From: Hymenoscyphus infarciens
Taxonomy: Eukaryota > Ascomycota > Leotiomycetes > Helotiales > Helotiaceae
Reading direction: 5' to 3'
Length of the DNA: 64,000 nucleotides
Assembly (NCBI GenBank): GCA_001414345.1
Contig: LLCB01000077.1
Location: 62,001 to 126,000 of the forward strand
Below, in pieces: positions 13,850-27,100 of this stretch. How positions within the stretch are numbered: position 1 is the first letter of the stretch; every line of letters starts with the position of its first letter. A model generated the notes under the pieces. The model was given only the letters and a program-made list of their open reading frames with translations, was not told where the DNA came from and made no database searches. Made by a program: the position numbers and the translations under genes.

Positions 13850-14400
13850 GTTGAATAGAACATTGCTTCGTACTGGTTTGGCGGTGCTTTTAGAGGGTCG
13901 CGCGTGATGATGAGCACACACAAAAAATTACCGAGGGTTGTTTTCCTGAATGATGGCAGGGGCGAGTAGCTCGATGTGACATCGCCTCTTTTCCTTGATG
14001 ATATTGGGACACGAGGAGCGATCCCTGGGTTGATGGGAGAGGGGGGAACAACACAAAACGGTAGCCTACCTATCTACATCCTGTTCTTTTTGTGTGTGTT
14101 CTCTCCTTTTTTTCCCTCGACGTCTTTTTCCCCTTGGGGCTTGGCCTGCCTCTTTCTTTTGTATGTTGGGCGTTGTGAAATGGAAATGGTACATACACTG
14201 CATGGAGCAAATGAGAATACACGGAATTGAATGGCAGACATTTTTCTAACATTGATGATTATGTTTATGCGATTTGAAAGAAATTAATCTGGTAAGTTGT
14301 TGTTAACCCTCCCAGTAGTGACAAACCTAGGAAAACCAAGGCTCTGATGGAGGGGTTAGGAGTTGAAATCAGTTGTGCCTGCCTTTCTCGCTCTCGTCAT
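13850..14400 (+). other. hog1 3' flank, no gene
   Basis: G+T-rich sequence of normal composition with no supported gene. It holds the hog1 3' untranslated region, whose end is not marked by a clear polyadenylation signal, and it leads into the A+T-rich block at about 14.4 kb. Confidence 0.5.
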
Positions 14401-14696
14401 AGTTGAGTGATACCTTAAAGGCTTTTGCCGATAATTTAAGATTATCCCTAGATAGTGTATATAACTAACTTAATTTATAACCCGTCTTATTTACCCGATA
14501 GCTAGCGAAGCATCTAAGTATTAATTAAAATTTCAGATCGTCTTCTATAGAGAGAGTTTAAATAAAGTTAATAGTAATATATAGTAATAGTTTAAATAAT
14601 AAATTATTAACTTTCTCTAACTATTAAGCTTATTAACTATTTATAATATTAATAGTCCTTTATAGATAGAACTAATTTATAAGTAGATAGTTAAGC

Positions 14697-14871
14697 TATA
14701 GCGATTATAGAAGCTATATCGAGAGTATAGAATAAGTAAAGTGAAGTTAAAGTAGATGCTTAATTCCTAGAACTATAGAGGAGAGTATAAGGCTTTAAAT
14801 ACTATACTCCTCGCTTAAAAGATAGAGATTATTAGGTGATCCTTTATCTAACCTATCTTTGTCTTATAATA
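14697..14871 (-). repeat. 3' LTR (left copy)
   Basis: Direct repeat of 22282-22456; shared blocks include AGTATAGAATAAGTAAAGT and TTAATTCCTAGAACTATAGA. The terminal TG/CA are converted to TA at both ends of this copy, consistent with RIP. Confidence 0.88.
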
Positions 14872-15149
14872 TACTTCTTAAATAACCTTTTCTAATTAGA
14901 AAAGCGTTGTTTACTATATATATAGATTTAATAACCTAAACTCTTTTTTTTCTTTTTATAACTTCCTTAAAACTCTTTTACTACTACTAGACTACTATAG
15001 TATACGCTACTTAATAAAAGACTATAGTATAAAGCTTATATTTACTTTTCCTAGGCTCTTATATTAACTAAAATAGTCTTCCTCTTAGATCTCTTATCTT
15101 CTAGATAGTAAGACCTTTATAAATAACAGCTCTATACTTATTTATAAGT

Positions 15150-16520
15150 ATTATAAAGCTAAAGTTTATAAAGATAATAAGAAAGGTATTAAATACATAA
15201 TTAATAGATTAGAACCTAGGCGTTATTCTTTTAAGTATATTAATCTTTATTCTATACTTTAACTAACTATATAAGAATATTAAATATTAAATCCCTTATA
15301 TATTTCCTCTTCTAATCTAGTTATACCTTAAAATAGTATACTTAGTAGATTTTATACTATTAATATCTCTAAGAATAAGCTAGAGAAGTTAGTAGTTATA
15401 AGCTCTAATTAATATTAAGCTTTTAAAGATAGTCTTAAACCTAAAAAACTTCCTAAAAAGCTTTTAGCTATTAATACTAAGCTCTTAAATAAACTTCTTA
15501 GTAATAACGTCGAGTACTTAACCGTTAGTAGTAAGAGCTTACTTATTATGCCTTCTATTAAGAAAGCTTATTATAATATTTTAAATTTTTAAGAAGCTTC
15601 TTATAAGAGCTACGTTACTTCTATAGTAGCTAGTAAATTAACTAGTTACTACTATAATATAGAATCTAAAAAAGTTATATACTATTTTAACTATACTATT
15701 AAATACTCTTATAAAGTATTACTAAGTATCTATTTCCCTTTTATAATTATCTTAACTAAAAATCTTAAGAAATATTAAACTAATATTAGTAATAAAGTTT
15801 ATATAAAGCTTTATTTAGTTAGTCCTCTACTTCTTATTTCATTTCTTTAGCTAATTTTATAGATTTAAGAGTAAGAGAAGTTATATAGTATAATCTATAT
15901 AAGACTTAAATAGGGTTTTAGAAGCTCTTAGTTATTCTTAGTTCTAAACTATACTTATTACTATTAGAAGCCTAACGGTTTTTAGGGTCCTACTTCTAAT
16001 AATAAACTAGATAGTAATACTTCTAAGGTTTTAAAGTATAGTAACTATATTCTTAAGAGTACTCCTTTTATAGCTTCTATCTTAAATAGTACTCTACTTA
16101 TAAGAGCTAATACTTATAATTAAACTAAGAGCCTAAGTACTTCTTATAAGAGTTCTACTATTTATAGTAAAGATAATACCTCTCTCTCTAAGTAGTAAAA
16201 GTCTACTTAAAAGCCTTCTAAGGTTCTTCTAAAGAGCTATTCTAAAAAATCTATTCTAAAGTCTATTCTAAGAAAGACTATTTTAAAGAAAACTACTCTT
16301 ATAAAGTTAGTTTCTAAAAAGTCGTCTTCTAAGAAGCTTACTAATAACTATTCTAAGCGTTCTTTAAAAGGCTATAAGTATAAGAAAGATATTTCTAAGA
16401 GTAAAGAGTCTAAGAATAATAATAGTAATAATAAGTCTAATAGTATTAATCTTAATAATACTCTTAATAAAATAGATATAGTGCTTACTACTCTTAATAA
16501 AACTGTTTCTAAGTATTAGA
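15150..16520 (+). pseudogene. degenerate Lys/Ser/Asn-rich ORF antisense to the LTR element
   Basis: On the plus strand, opposite to the retrotransposon, codon-like structure survives between frequent stops. Long runs read as Lys-, Ser- and Asn/Asp-rich protein, such as SKKLTNNYSKRSLKGYKYKK near 16330-16390, ending at a TAG near 16517-16519. The compositional bias is directional (TCT AAG, AAT AAT, CTT AAT repeats). It lies in the extra part of the element between the RT region and the left LTR. I recognise no family. Confidence 0.4.
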
Positions 16521-19500
16521 AGAAGCACTATTAGTTAGTTAGTATACTTTATATTTATATAGTAGTAGTTAGTTCCTTTAAAACTTTATATTTATATTTA
16601 ATAGCGCTTCTTAGAAGGGTCTTATAACGCTTAATTACTAAGTATATAATAATTAAATAAATAAATAAAATCTAAAATAAGCTTATAATACTCTCTAAAT
16701 AATTCTAATATAAAAAAGGATAAAACTTCTTAAAAATATATAAGTAAAAATAATAAAGTAAAGTATAATAATATATAAAAAATAATAGAGAGCGTTGTTT
16801 ACTATTTTAGAAGAGCGTTTTTAACCTAAAATTTAGTATACTTTCGCCTTTTAAGAGAGTATTTCACTAAGTAAATAAGCGTTCTAGAGATTAAGTAAAG
16901 CTTTAAAATATTTAAATTTCTACTTAGATAAGTTTTTTATAAGTCTATCTACTAGTATATTATTTATTAGTAAATAAGTAACTTAGAAAGATCTCTTCTA
17001 GTACTCTTAATAAAGCTATATATTCTAGATATCTATATATTAAAGCTTTATAGATATTCTCTTATTTTCCTTAGTAATTAATTAGATAGTTTATTAATTA
17101 TTATAGAATATATTCTATATCTCGCCTAAATCGAGCTATAGTTCTCTAAAGAGACGCTTTAACACTATTGTTTCTATACCTAGCTACTTTACTTCTAAGA
17201 GCTTAACTTCTATTATTAATATTATAATTATATCTTATCTTAAGGCTTTTTAAGCTATAAGTCTACTAAATAATAATATTATATATCTATTAGAAGATCT
17301 TTAAGTTTCTAGATTATTAGTATATAATATGTCTAAGACGAGTACTAGTTATATACCTCTAAGCTCTCTCTTATATATAATTCCTAAGAACCTTATTCTA
17401 AATAAGTATTAAATATACTAATCTATTATAGCTATATATTTATTATTTAGGTTAGTTAAGAAGTATAAAAGCTAAGAAGTAGTAAATACGATATCTAGTT
17501 ATATTATAATTACTATATAGAGTACTAAATCTACCTTCTCTTAGTAGAACTTTATAAATATAGGTTTTACTATTTCTTAATTCTTTTTTAGTTTATATAT
17601 TAGAAGTAGTATACTTAAGTAATCTTTATTAATAAGCTTAAATTATTTAGTAATTTATTTAATATATATATTATAAGAGAGCTATATCTTTTTCTATACT
17701 CTATTCTTATAGACTTTTACTCTAAGATACTATTCTATATTACTAAGTAAGTATAGTTTATATAAAAGCTTTAGTTTATCTATTATAACTCTTACTAAAG
17801 ATACGTTATTTTAATAGTATATTATCTATATATTATCTATATAAAAGATTATAAAAACCTTTCTTAGAAGATCTATATAAATATAGGGCTCTTTTAAACA
17901 GGGTATTAAGCTATATTCTTAAAGAGTAGTTATAAAGTATTTAAACTATAGAGCTAGAGAATCTCTTAACTTATAAAGTACTCTATCTAATTTAATATAT
18001 AGTCTCTCTTATTAATATCTATCTAGAAGTTAGTAAGCTACTAAAAGAGCTCTTATATCTCTTTCTATATTAATAAACGCGTTTATAACGTTATATTACT
18101 TAATCTCTAGGTTAAATCTAGTAGCTATTACTATAGCTATTTAGAATAATCTTACTATAAACATAGTAGTATATATTAAAAGGATAGTATCTTCTTATTA
18201 GAGATTACCTCTAACTATAAGCTAAGCTTAGTATTAAATTAGATAGTTTATAGAGTTATATTTATATATAAATACTTACTTTAGAGATAATAGTTTCGTT
18301 TTAGTATTCTATCTTTTAATTATATACTAGTATTTCCTTTTCTCTAAGTTCTTAATTTTAAGCTTTAAATTATCTTTAAAGTACTTACTAAGTAGATAGT
18401 TTATAAGTTCTCTTTATAATTTTAGCTCTTTTAGTAGTTTTAACTAATAAAGGCGTAGGTATCTAAGCTTTAAAGGCGTTTCTTCTCCTATTATTACTAT
18501 TATAATAATATAGTAGATATCTTATAAGTCCTTCTTATTTAATACTATACTCTTTAATAAAGGCTAAAAAGTACTAAAGAAATAGTTTAAATATTCTAGA
18601 ATAGCTTATTAGAGCTCTATTCTAATTAATATAGCTAGTAGAGTAGAGATTATTATATTCTTAGTATCCTCTTCTCTAGGTTAACCTCTCTTACTCTTTC
18701 TTAATATAAGTAGATATACTTTCTTTATATACCCTTACTTTATCTTAAGCTCTTTTAGGTTTTTACTTTTTATATTTATTATTCCTTACTTCTTAGTTAA
18801 CTTTATATTAGAAGTTTCTAGAACTAGTATATTAGAAGTTCTTTCTTATATACTACTTTATTATTAAAGAGGCTTACTCTCTTTATTTTATTAGAAGATT
18901 CTTTTTAATATTCTATTACTTATCTTAATTAATAGACTACTTAGGCCTTTTATACTTTTAGTATTATTTTATAGTTAAGAGAATCTTATAAGCACTTATT
19001 AAGAGAGTCTTATAGTTTATTAGGAGATTCTTATATTTTACTTATTTTAAGAGCTTATAACTTATTCTAATATACTTTTAGGTTTAGGTATTACTCTAGG
19101 TAATAGAAGTCTAAACTTAGAAGAGATTATATCTCTCTTTTCTAGCCTTACTCCTAAGTTCTAGCTAATTAAAGCTTTACTTAGTATATTAGTAGCTTTA
19201 GGTAAGACATCTCTTACTAGTTAAGCTCCTAGTTTTAGTTTTCTTATACTCTCTATTTTATATATACTAATACTTTTAAGTAAGGCTTTAGCGTCTTATT
19301 ACTCCTACTTAACTATATACTATACTACTATATAAGTAATTATAATAGGTTATTATTCTACCTTTTTATATTCTAATATATAAAAGATTTCTTTATTAAA
19401 TATAACGTTCTAAGTTATAATAACTTGATTAAGCTATAGAACCTAGATATAGTAGATATTTAATAAGATATACTTAACTAAATAACTTATATAAGCTCTA

Positions 19501-22281
19501 AGATTAACTTTAAAAGCTCTCTTCTTAACTTCTTACTCTCTCTTCTTTTTTAGTAGATAAGCTCTAGACTTATAGATATAGATTCTATTCTAATCTAGTC
19601 TAAGGTCTTTTATTACTAAGTTCTTAAACTTTAGATTATACTAATAGAAATAATTATTAAACTATAATAAGAGTACCTTATTTAGTATCTTAAACTTATT
19701 TCTTTAGTTAGAACTTATATTATAGAGCTAGATTCTAGTTATAGTCGACTTAGTCTAAGAGTATTATAGTAAGTTAGTAGTAGATAATATTTTAATTAAG
19801 TATATGATTACTTCTTATTCTACTCTCTTTATCTCTTTATTTAGCTTATAAGTATAAGTTAGTATAAGCTCTAAGTCTATTCTAATTTCTATAGCCTATA
19901 AAGTATATTCTAAGGCTCTATATTATAAGATTACTAATTTATTATTATTATACTTAAGCTTATAAATTAAAAGACTATATTATTATCTAACTTATTTTTT
20001 AAAGTTTTTAAGCTTTTTAAACACTGTTTCTCTTCTTTTATTTATTATTATAAATCTAAAAAGCTTTCTACTATACTCCTCTTTTATTAGAAGGAGCTAT
20101 TTAGCTCTATTATATTTAGTTAAAAAGTTAAATAGATCTTATAAATACTACTAGAATAGTTATATACTCCTATTCTTAGAGATATATCTTAAAACCACGT
20201 TCTAAGTATAAGTAATAATATAATATAAGTACTTTACTTATTTAATACTTATAATTTTTATATTTCTTATTAACTAGACTAGAGCTTTAAGAGCTTCTTA
20301 TTTTAAATATCTTAATCTTCTATACTAAATTTCTACTAAATCACTTCTTAGTCTAGTATAGTCTCTTATCTTTTTATAAAAGCGTTTATTAATCTTTTTA
20401 GAGAGTATTAAGTATATTAAAGTAAATATAACTTAAGAGTTTTAAAGCTTAGTATAGTTATTAATAAGGTTATATTTAAATAAGACTAAGTTTATTATAT
20501 AAATTAAAGATTTAATAACTATACTATTCTTTATAAGTTTAAAGTATAATAAATAGTTATACTTATTATACTATACTCTAGATTCTTTAATATATACTTC
20601 TAAGATAATATTAGAATAAAAACCCTTAATAACCGTGATATTAGTAAGCGTTAGATTTATAGAGTTACTTCCTCTCTTACTCTTAAGAACGTTTTTTATA
20701 ACTCTTATTCTTATTTTACTAATTAAAATACTAGTTATTCTTAATTCTACTATATTATTAGAGTATCTAAAGGTTCCTAAGATAAGTATATCCTTACTAT
20801 TAATAAGATAGACTACTTTATAGTTATTAAAGAGTATTAAATCTATAAGAAGGTGTCTAGTATATTTAGCTAAGAAAGCGTAGATTCTCTATTTTAGAGC
20901 TTAGTTTATTCTTTCTAGATTAGTTAAAAGCTCTAGAGATAAGATTATAGTACTTATATTCCTAATAGAGTATTTTAATAACCTTTAAATAGAGCTTATA
21001 GATCCCTTTCTAAACTTAGATTATACTATAAAGAACTTTTTAATTAGTTTCTTTTAAAGGTCTATCTAGAAAGAGGCTTCTAAGTACTATATAATCTCTT
21101 TTAACTTCTTATTATTTAGAGGATTATTAAGAGTAGAATTATACTTTCTAGTAAGTATAAATTCTAAGGTTTAGTAGTTAACTAGTTTCTAAAAGTATTC
21201 TTAACTAGTCTTATATAGATATTTCTTATTATTAGAACCCCTGTTTTAGGCTCTATTCCTAGAATTAGATAGGTTATTACTTCTACTTCTAAGAACAGAG
21301 AACATCCTACTAGCCTTTCTACTAGTCTTTAATATAAGATGTTTATATAAGATCTCTAAAAACATTTTAATAAGATTATTAAATAATATAACTCCTTTTC
21401 TAAGCTCTATATTATTAATTAACTATATCTTTTAACTTATTACCTAGGTAGAAGTAATTTAGTAAACTATATCTAGGAAGTCTTTTACTATAAGTAGACT
21501 CTTAATCTTTAAGAGTTAAAAATTTTTTACTTAGTTATAGTAGCGTTTCTAGTTAAAGAACTAGTAATTAGAGTTTATAGACCTCGATTTAGTTTAAGTA
21601 AGTATATTCTAGTATTCTATATATACTATATCTTCTATACTTTCTAATATTAGTATTAAGTTGTTTTTAAGCTTTTAAATTAGGTCCTAGAAAGCGAATT
21701 TCCTAATATACCTAAGTAAGGATTAGGCTTTTAAGAGTATAGACTTATCTATAGTACTCTTTACCTAGAAGCTAACTTTATATATCTTACCTTATATAGT
21801 ATAAAGCTTATTAATTTTAAAAGTATATCTTTTAATATTATCTTTAAAATCCTCTTTAACGTTATTAGCTAATACTAGGAGAGGTGGTTCTAGTAGATCT
21901 CTTCTTATATATTAAGCTACTAAGAGTATATTCTAGGCTTTATTTACTATAAGCTAGGCTTCTTTAAGTCTAATATTCTCGTCGAGTATAGCTTATTTAA
22001 TTATAGAATAAGGTCTTTTAAGCTTATTAGCGTTCTTAGTATTAAGGCTATTTAGATCGAAGTATTCCTAGACTCTTTCTTAGTAGGTAATATAAAAGAA
22101 GTAGTTATATTATATAAGCTATAAGTTTTAGTTAGTAAGAAGGACCTTTTTAGTTAAGAGTAAGCTTACTATTATAAAAGCAATACTCTTAAAAAGAAGA
22201 TAAAAATAGATAAAAAGAAGATAAAGCTAATATAACTAGTATAGTAGAAGTAGTATTCTATCTACTAACTAGGCTTATAAC

Positions 22282-22456
22282 TATAGCAATTATAGAAGCT
22301 ATATTAAGAGTATAGAATAAGTAAAGTAAAGTTAAAGTAGATACTTAATTCCTAGAACTATAGAGGAGAGCATAAGGCTTTAAATACTATACTCCTCGCT
22401 TAAAAGATGAGAATCATCAGGTGATCCTTTGTCTAACCCACCTTTGTTCTATAACA
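22282..22456 (-). repeat. 5' LTR (right copy) with adjacent primer-binding site
   Basis: Matches 14697-14871 with scattered transitions. This copy is less mutated: it retains CA at its right end and several C/G bases (GAGAATCATCAGGTGATCC). The primer-binding site abuts it at 22269-22281. Confidence 0.88.
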
Positions 22457-22719
22457 TAAGCTATAAAACTATTTATTAGAAAAAGATTATCTAGAATTAT
22501 AAGTATCTTATTATATAATAGTTTAGTATAAGTTAGACTAGTTATAATTATAATAGCTAGTAAAAATAGGATTATTTAATAATAATTACTATTAAAAGAT
22601 ATTTAAGTATTAGAAAAGTAGATTATCTAGAGTAGTGAATTATCCTATTACTATCTTAGGACTATTAGTATTTAAAAGACTATACTATTATTATTTTATA
22701 GAAAAGGATACTTTAAGAG

Positions 22720-22795
22720 TCTAGATACTTTATAGGTCTAGATACTTTATAGGTTTAGATGCTTTATAGGTCTAGAGTAGGTCTAGATACTTAGC
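22720..22795. repeat. 17-bp tandem repeat
   Basis: About 3.5 copies of TCTAGATACTTTATAGG with minor variation. Confidence 0.75.
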
Positions 22796-22855
22796 TAGAT
22801 AAATCTTAATTAGATAGATATTACTACTCTCTATAAATGCCTAAGTTATCAACTC

Positions 22856-22932
22856 CACTAGTTAACTCTATTAGTTAACTCTATTAGTTAACTCTATTAG
22901 TTAACTCTATTAGTTAACTCTATTAGTTAACT
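22856..22932. repeat. 13-bp tandem repeat
   Basis: Six near-perfect copies of TCTATTAGTTAAC. The high identity in a RIP-mutated block suggests expansion after RIP. Confidence 0.85.
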
Positions 22933-23286
22933 TCACTAACTCTACTACTACTACTATAACTTTCTACCTATACCTTATATATTTAACTCTCTTACTTAAA
23001 AGTCTCTGCCTCTAGGCTATTATCTATAGAAACCCTAACTATAAATTATACTATAGTATTTTAGAGGTTTATATACTTTGTATCTTTATATATATATATC
23101 CTAATTAAAGGAAAACACGCTAACTTATTATAAATAATAAAGGCTAAAATAAAGCTAAATAAAGTTCTTAAGAAATTAAGTTAAAAGAAAGGTAATAGAG
23201 AGAGAAGAGGGATCTAATAATAGTTAAAGAGAGAAGAAAGAGTTAAACTTATAATATATTAACCTAGCTCTCTTTAGTTAAGATAC

Positions 23287-23533
23287 TACTTCTATACTTA
23301 TAACTTAACTTAGTTGAATTAATAACTTCTATAACTATAACTTAACTTAGTTAAATTAATAACTTTTATAACTATAACTTAACTTAGTTAAATTAATAAC
23401 TTCTATATCTATAACTTAACTTAGTTGAATTAATAACTTCTATACTTATAACTTAACTTAGTTAAATTAATAACTTCTATAACTATAACTTAACTTAGTT
23501 AAATTAATAACTTCTATACTTATAACTTAACTT
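23287..23533. repeat. 37-bp tandem repeat
   Basis: About 6.5 copies of a 37-bp unit (core AACTTAACTTAGTTAAATTA) that differ only at a few positions, such as GTTGAATT against GTTAAATT. Confidence 0.85.
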
Positions 23534-24060
23534 AGTAAAGATAATAAATACTAAAAAGATAAAGTATATAGTATTAGAGATATATAAGATAGAGAGACGA
23601 GTATAAAAAGAAGATAGTAGTATTATAATTATATAATAAAAGAAGAAAGATATTAGGTAAGTAGTAAAAAGAACTCTTAATATAATAGATAAGATAAGAT
23701 ATCTTAAAATAAATATAAATAGAGAGTAATAATAAAAGCTAAAGACTACTAGGAGAGGGTTATTATAGAATATTTTTCCTCTTATAATAATTCCTATTAA
23801 AATAAAAATAATCTATAAATTTAAGAAAAAGTAAAGAGTATTACTTTAAAGTCTAAAAAGTCTAAGAATTAATTATTAGAGGGAATTATATAATAAAAAT
23901 ATAATATATATAAAGTATACTAAGATAGGTTTTAGATATAGAATTATAAGTATTAAGTAAAGTATAATAGGTAGTTAAAATTAGTAATAAATAGATAGTA
24001 TTTAGTATTAAGTAGTAGTAAGTAGAACTAAGAACTAGAAGTTAGTAGAATTAGATAAGC

Positions 24061-24172
24061 TATAGAATCTAATAGCTAGAAAAACTAGAATTATAATTTA
24101 TAGAATCTAGTAGCTAGAAAAACTAGAATTATAACTTATAGAATCTAGTAGCTAGAAAAACTAGAGTTATAA
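24061..24172. repeat. 38-bp tandem repeat
   Basis: Three copies of a unit with core GAATCTAGTAGCTAGAAAAA. The segment CCTTACGATAGCTAG that follows recurs near 29250. Confidence 0.75.
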
Positions 24173-27100
24173 CCTTACGATAGCTAGCTAACTTTAAGAA
24201 CTAAATCTATAGAATCTAGATATATAGGAAGCTTTAAGAATAGCTATAGACTTAGAGAATAGCTTTTATAACTTTAAGATATATACTATAGACTTAGAGG
24301 ATATTTAAGAACAGCTATAGACTTAGAGAATAGCTAGTAGACTTAGAAGACATTTAAGAGATATTAAAGCTATAAAGTACTTAGTTTTAATAGTAGAAGA
24401 AGATAATAAAGCTATTTTAATATTATATTTAGTATATATAAGTTAAGAGGTCGTAGTTTTGTAGTATTATTATAGTGTTATAGTGTTATTATAGTATTAT
24501 AAGTTGATAGGTAATAGTAAGGTAGTTATAGTATAAGGTTAATAAAGTTAGTACTTTATAGTACTTAATTATTTTCTATAAAAGTATATAAAAAAGATAT
24601 AAACATAAATAAGTAACTAGTTATTATATATCTTCTATAGTCTCTCTAAGCCTTTAACTTACTAGGTCTTAGATAAGATTATAGTTACTTTTTCTACTTA
24701 AAAAAGTTTATATAAATATTTTTACTAATTAATTTATCTAGGGTTTACTTAAAATACTTTTATATTTATAAATAAGCTATTATCTTTTAGAACTTATATA
24801 TAATCGCTTCTATAGCCTAGTAGTGTATATATAAGTTTTAATATAAGACTTTTACTTTTAACTAATTTTTTTTTCAAAGTCTTTTTAGAGCTTAGCCTTA
24901 GAGCTAGATTATAAATAGGTATTAAGTATTTACTTACTAATATTATAATATTCTATTAGCTTTAGATTTCTTTAAATAAGCTTTTAACTTTTTAATTATA
25001 TAAAACTAATCTCTTAATTATAGTAAATTAGCTTCTTCTTTTTTATAGTCTTTATATTTTTAGTCTTATTATTAATCTATTTAGCTTTAGAAAACGCTAT
25101 ATCTATTAAATTAAACTTTACTTCTTAGCCTTTTCTAACTATATATACGTTTTTACTAACTATTACTAGTAAACCTACTACTCTTTAGTAGAAAGTAATC
25201 TAATAATATAAGAGGTTTAGATATAAATCCTTTTCTCTTAGCTTCTTAAGATTAGTAATAAGTAGAAAGACTTAAGGCTTATTAAGTACTAGCTTATAAA
25301 TAAAAACTATATTAAGATATATATATATAATATTATAGCTTATAATTTATATAAAGTCGCCTATTTTAAAAGTAAAGTAATACTAAGATTTCCTATCTAA
25401 GATATATTAGATAAATTTTATATTATAAAATAAGAGAAACTTATAAGTTATACTAGCTTATAGTTTTTGTCTACTATAATACTCTCTTTCTAAGCTTATA
25501 TATATTATCTATTTAAAAATCTCTTAAATATATTAATCTAATAAGTAGTATTAATAGACTTTAGTATCTATTAAGATCTTAAAAGTCTTTATAATATACT
25601 AGGAGGCTAAGTTTCTTTATAATCTCTTAGTTTATACTCTACTAGATATTTAGATTCTTATAACCTAGATTAGTAATTATATTTAAACTTACTTCCTCTT
25701 TAGTAAACTCTTTCTTAGCTTACTCTAATACTAGTATAAAGCTATCTATTAATATTATATATTCTAAGTAGATATAATAAAGCTAGTTTATTAAATCCTT
25801 ATCTATTATAAGGAACTTATTTTCTATAACTAGATAAATTATCTACTAGAAGTTTTTAAATAATAGTAAAGTTTTCTTAATACTATAATCGTTTTTAAGA
25901 GAGGCTAGTAGCTTATATAATCTATAAAACGGTTAATACCTATCTAGCTAGGTATAAATTATATAAAAGAAAAGGCTTACTTATATTTATTCTTATATTA
26001 GAGAACCTAGATATTATTAAGTGTTATATACTTATAGAAAAGATCTATAAAGTAAAGGCCTTAGTAAACATTTAAATAGAACTTGAATTTTTTATATTCT
26101 ATTACCTTTTTTATACTTTTATTCTTTTTTAGCTTTCTTATTATATTAAGCTTCTCTACTTCTTTAAACTTAGATACTAGGGAATTATTTATATTATTAT
26201 TATTAGATGTCTTAGCTTAAGAGCTAGTAAGAGAGTCTAATAATACTATTAACTTACTTCTTTCTAATATCCTAGATCTTAACTTTAGCTTCTATGTTAT
26301 AGCTTCTAAAGTAGTATTATATATATCTTAGTATATTTTTCTAGTATTAAGAATAATATTATTTAGTAACTTATAATTCTATACTTTAATATATAAGCGA
26401 AGTATAATTAATATAGATAGTACTAATTTTATAAAGAACTTTACTATAAAATATACTACTTATTATTTAGTAGTATAATAGTTTCTTTATATTAAATCTA
26501 AGAAGATAGCTTTAATATATTTAAGTTATAGCTAGTAGTAGAGTAGTATTATAGTAATAATTACTAATCTACCTACTTCTAATATATACTAAGATTTTAA
26601 GTATTTAATAAAAAACTAGAGATAGCTCTATTTCTTAAGAAATAGGAAGATATATAACTATATAGTATATAAAAGTTAGATAGCTAGTATAAGAATAGCT
26701 TTAATAAGTAATAGCTAAGCTTACTTTACTATATTATTAAACTCTAAGTAAGCGAGGTCTACTAGCTATAACTTAATAATATTAAGAGCTAGAGTAATCT
26801 TATAAAGAGCTAATATCTTCTTAGTAAAGCTTTACTTTAAGTAGAACTTAGTATAGCTAGGTATTAATAATATTTAGCTATATACTTAAAGCTAAAGAGT
26901 ATAATAATAATACTAGCTATTTAAAATAATGTTATAATCTAGATTATTATAAAATAAAATATATATAAAACATAACTAATAGCCTATTTTAGTATTCTAA
27001 CTCTTAAAGCTAGAGTTAGAGTTTTATTAAGATATATCTTTAGTATATACTAGAATAAAGATATATAAAGTACGCTTTTTATTATTATATTCTATCTTAA

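Larger units (their letters stand above)
14697..22456 (-). mobile_element. complete RIP-inactivated Ty1/Copia-type LTR retrotransposon
   Basis: Direct terminal repeats of about 175 bp (14697-14871 and 22282-22456) are flanked by a perfect 5-bp target duplication TAAGC (14692-14696 and 22457-22461). Inner to the right LTR, the minus strand reads GTTATAAGCCTAG (22281-22269). This equals the complement of the initiator-Met tRNA anticodon-stem region except for two RIP-type transitions, as in Copia elements primed by a half tRNA. The element therefore runs on the minus strand. At 17832-17843 the minus strand reads TAT ATA GAT AAT, a RIP-degraded form of the reverse transcriptase Tyr-x-Asp-Asp box. 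No frame is intact. At 7.76 kb it is longer than typical Copia elements, with extra sequence beyond the RT region. Confidence 0.88.

Noticed and set aside
22800..24200. CRISPR-like arrays
   Set aside because: The arrays are contiguous tandem repeats without unique spacers and lie in a eukaryotic genome.
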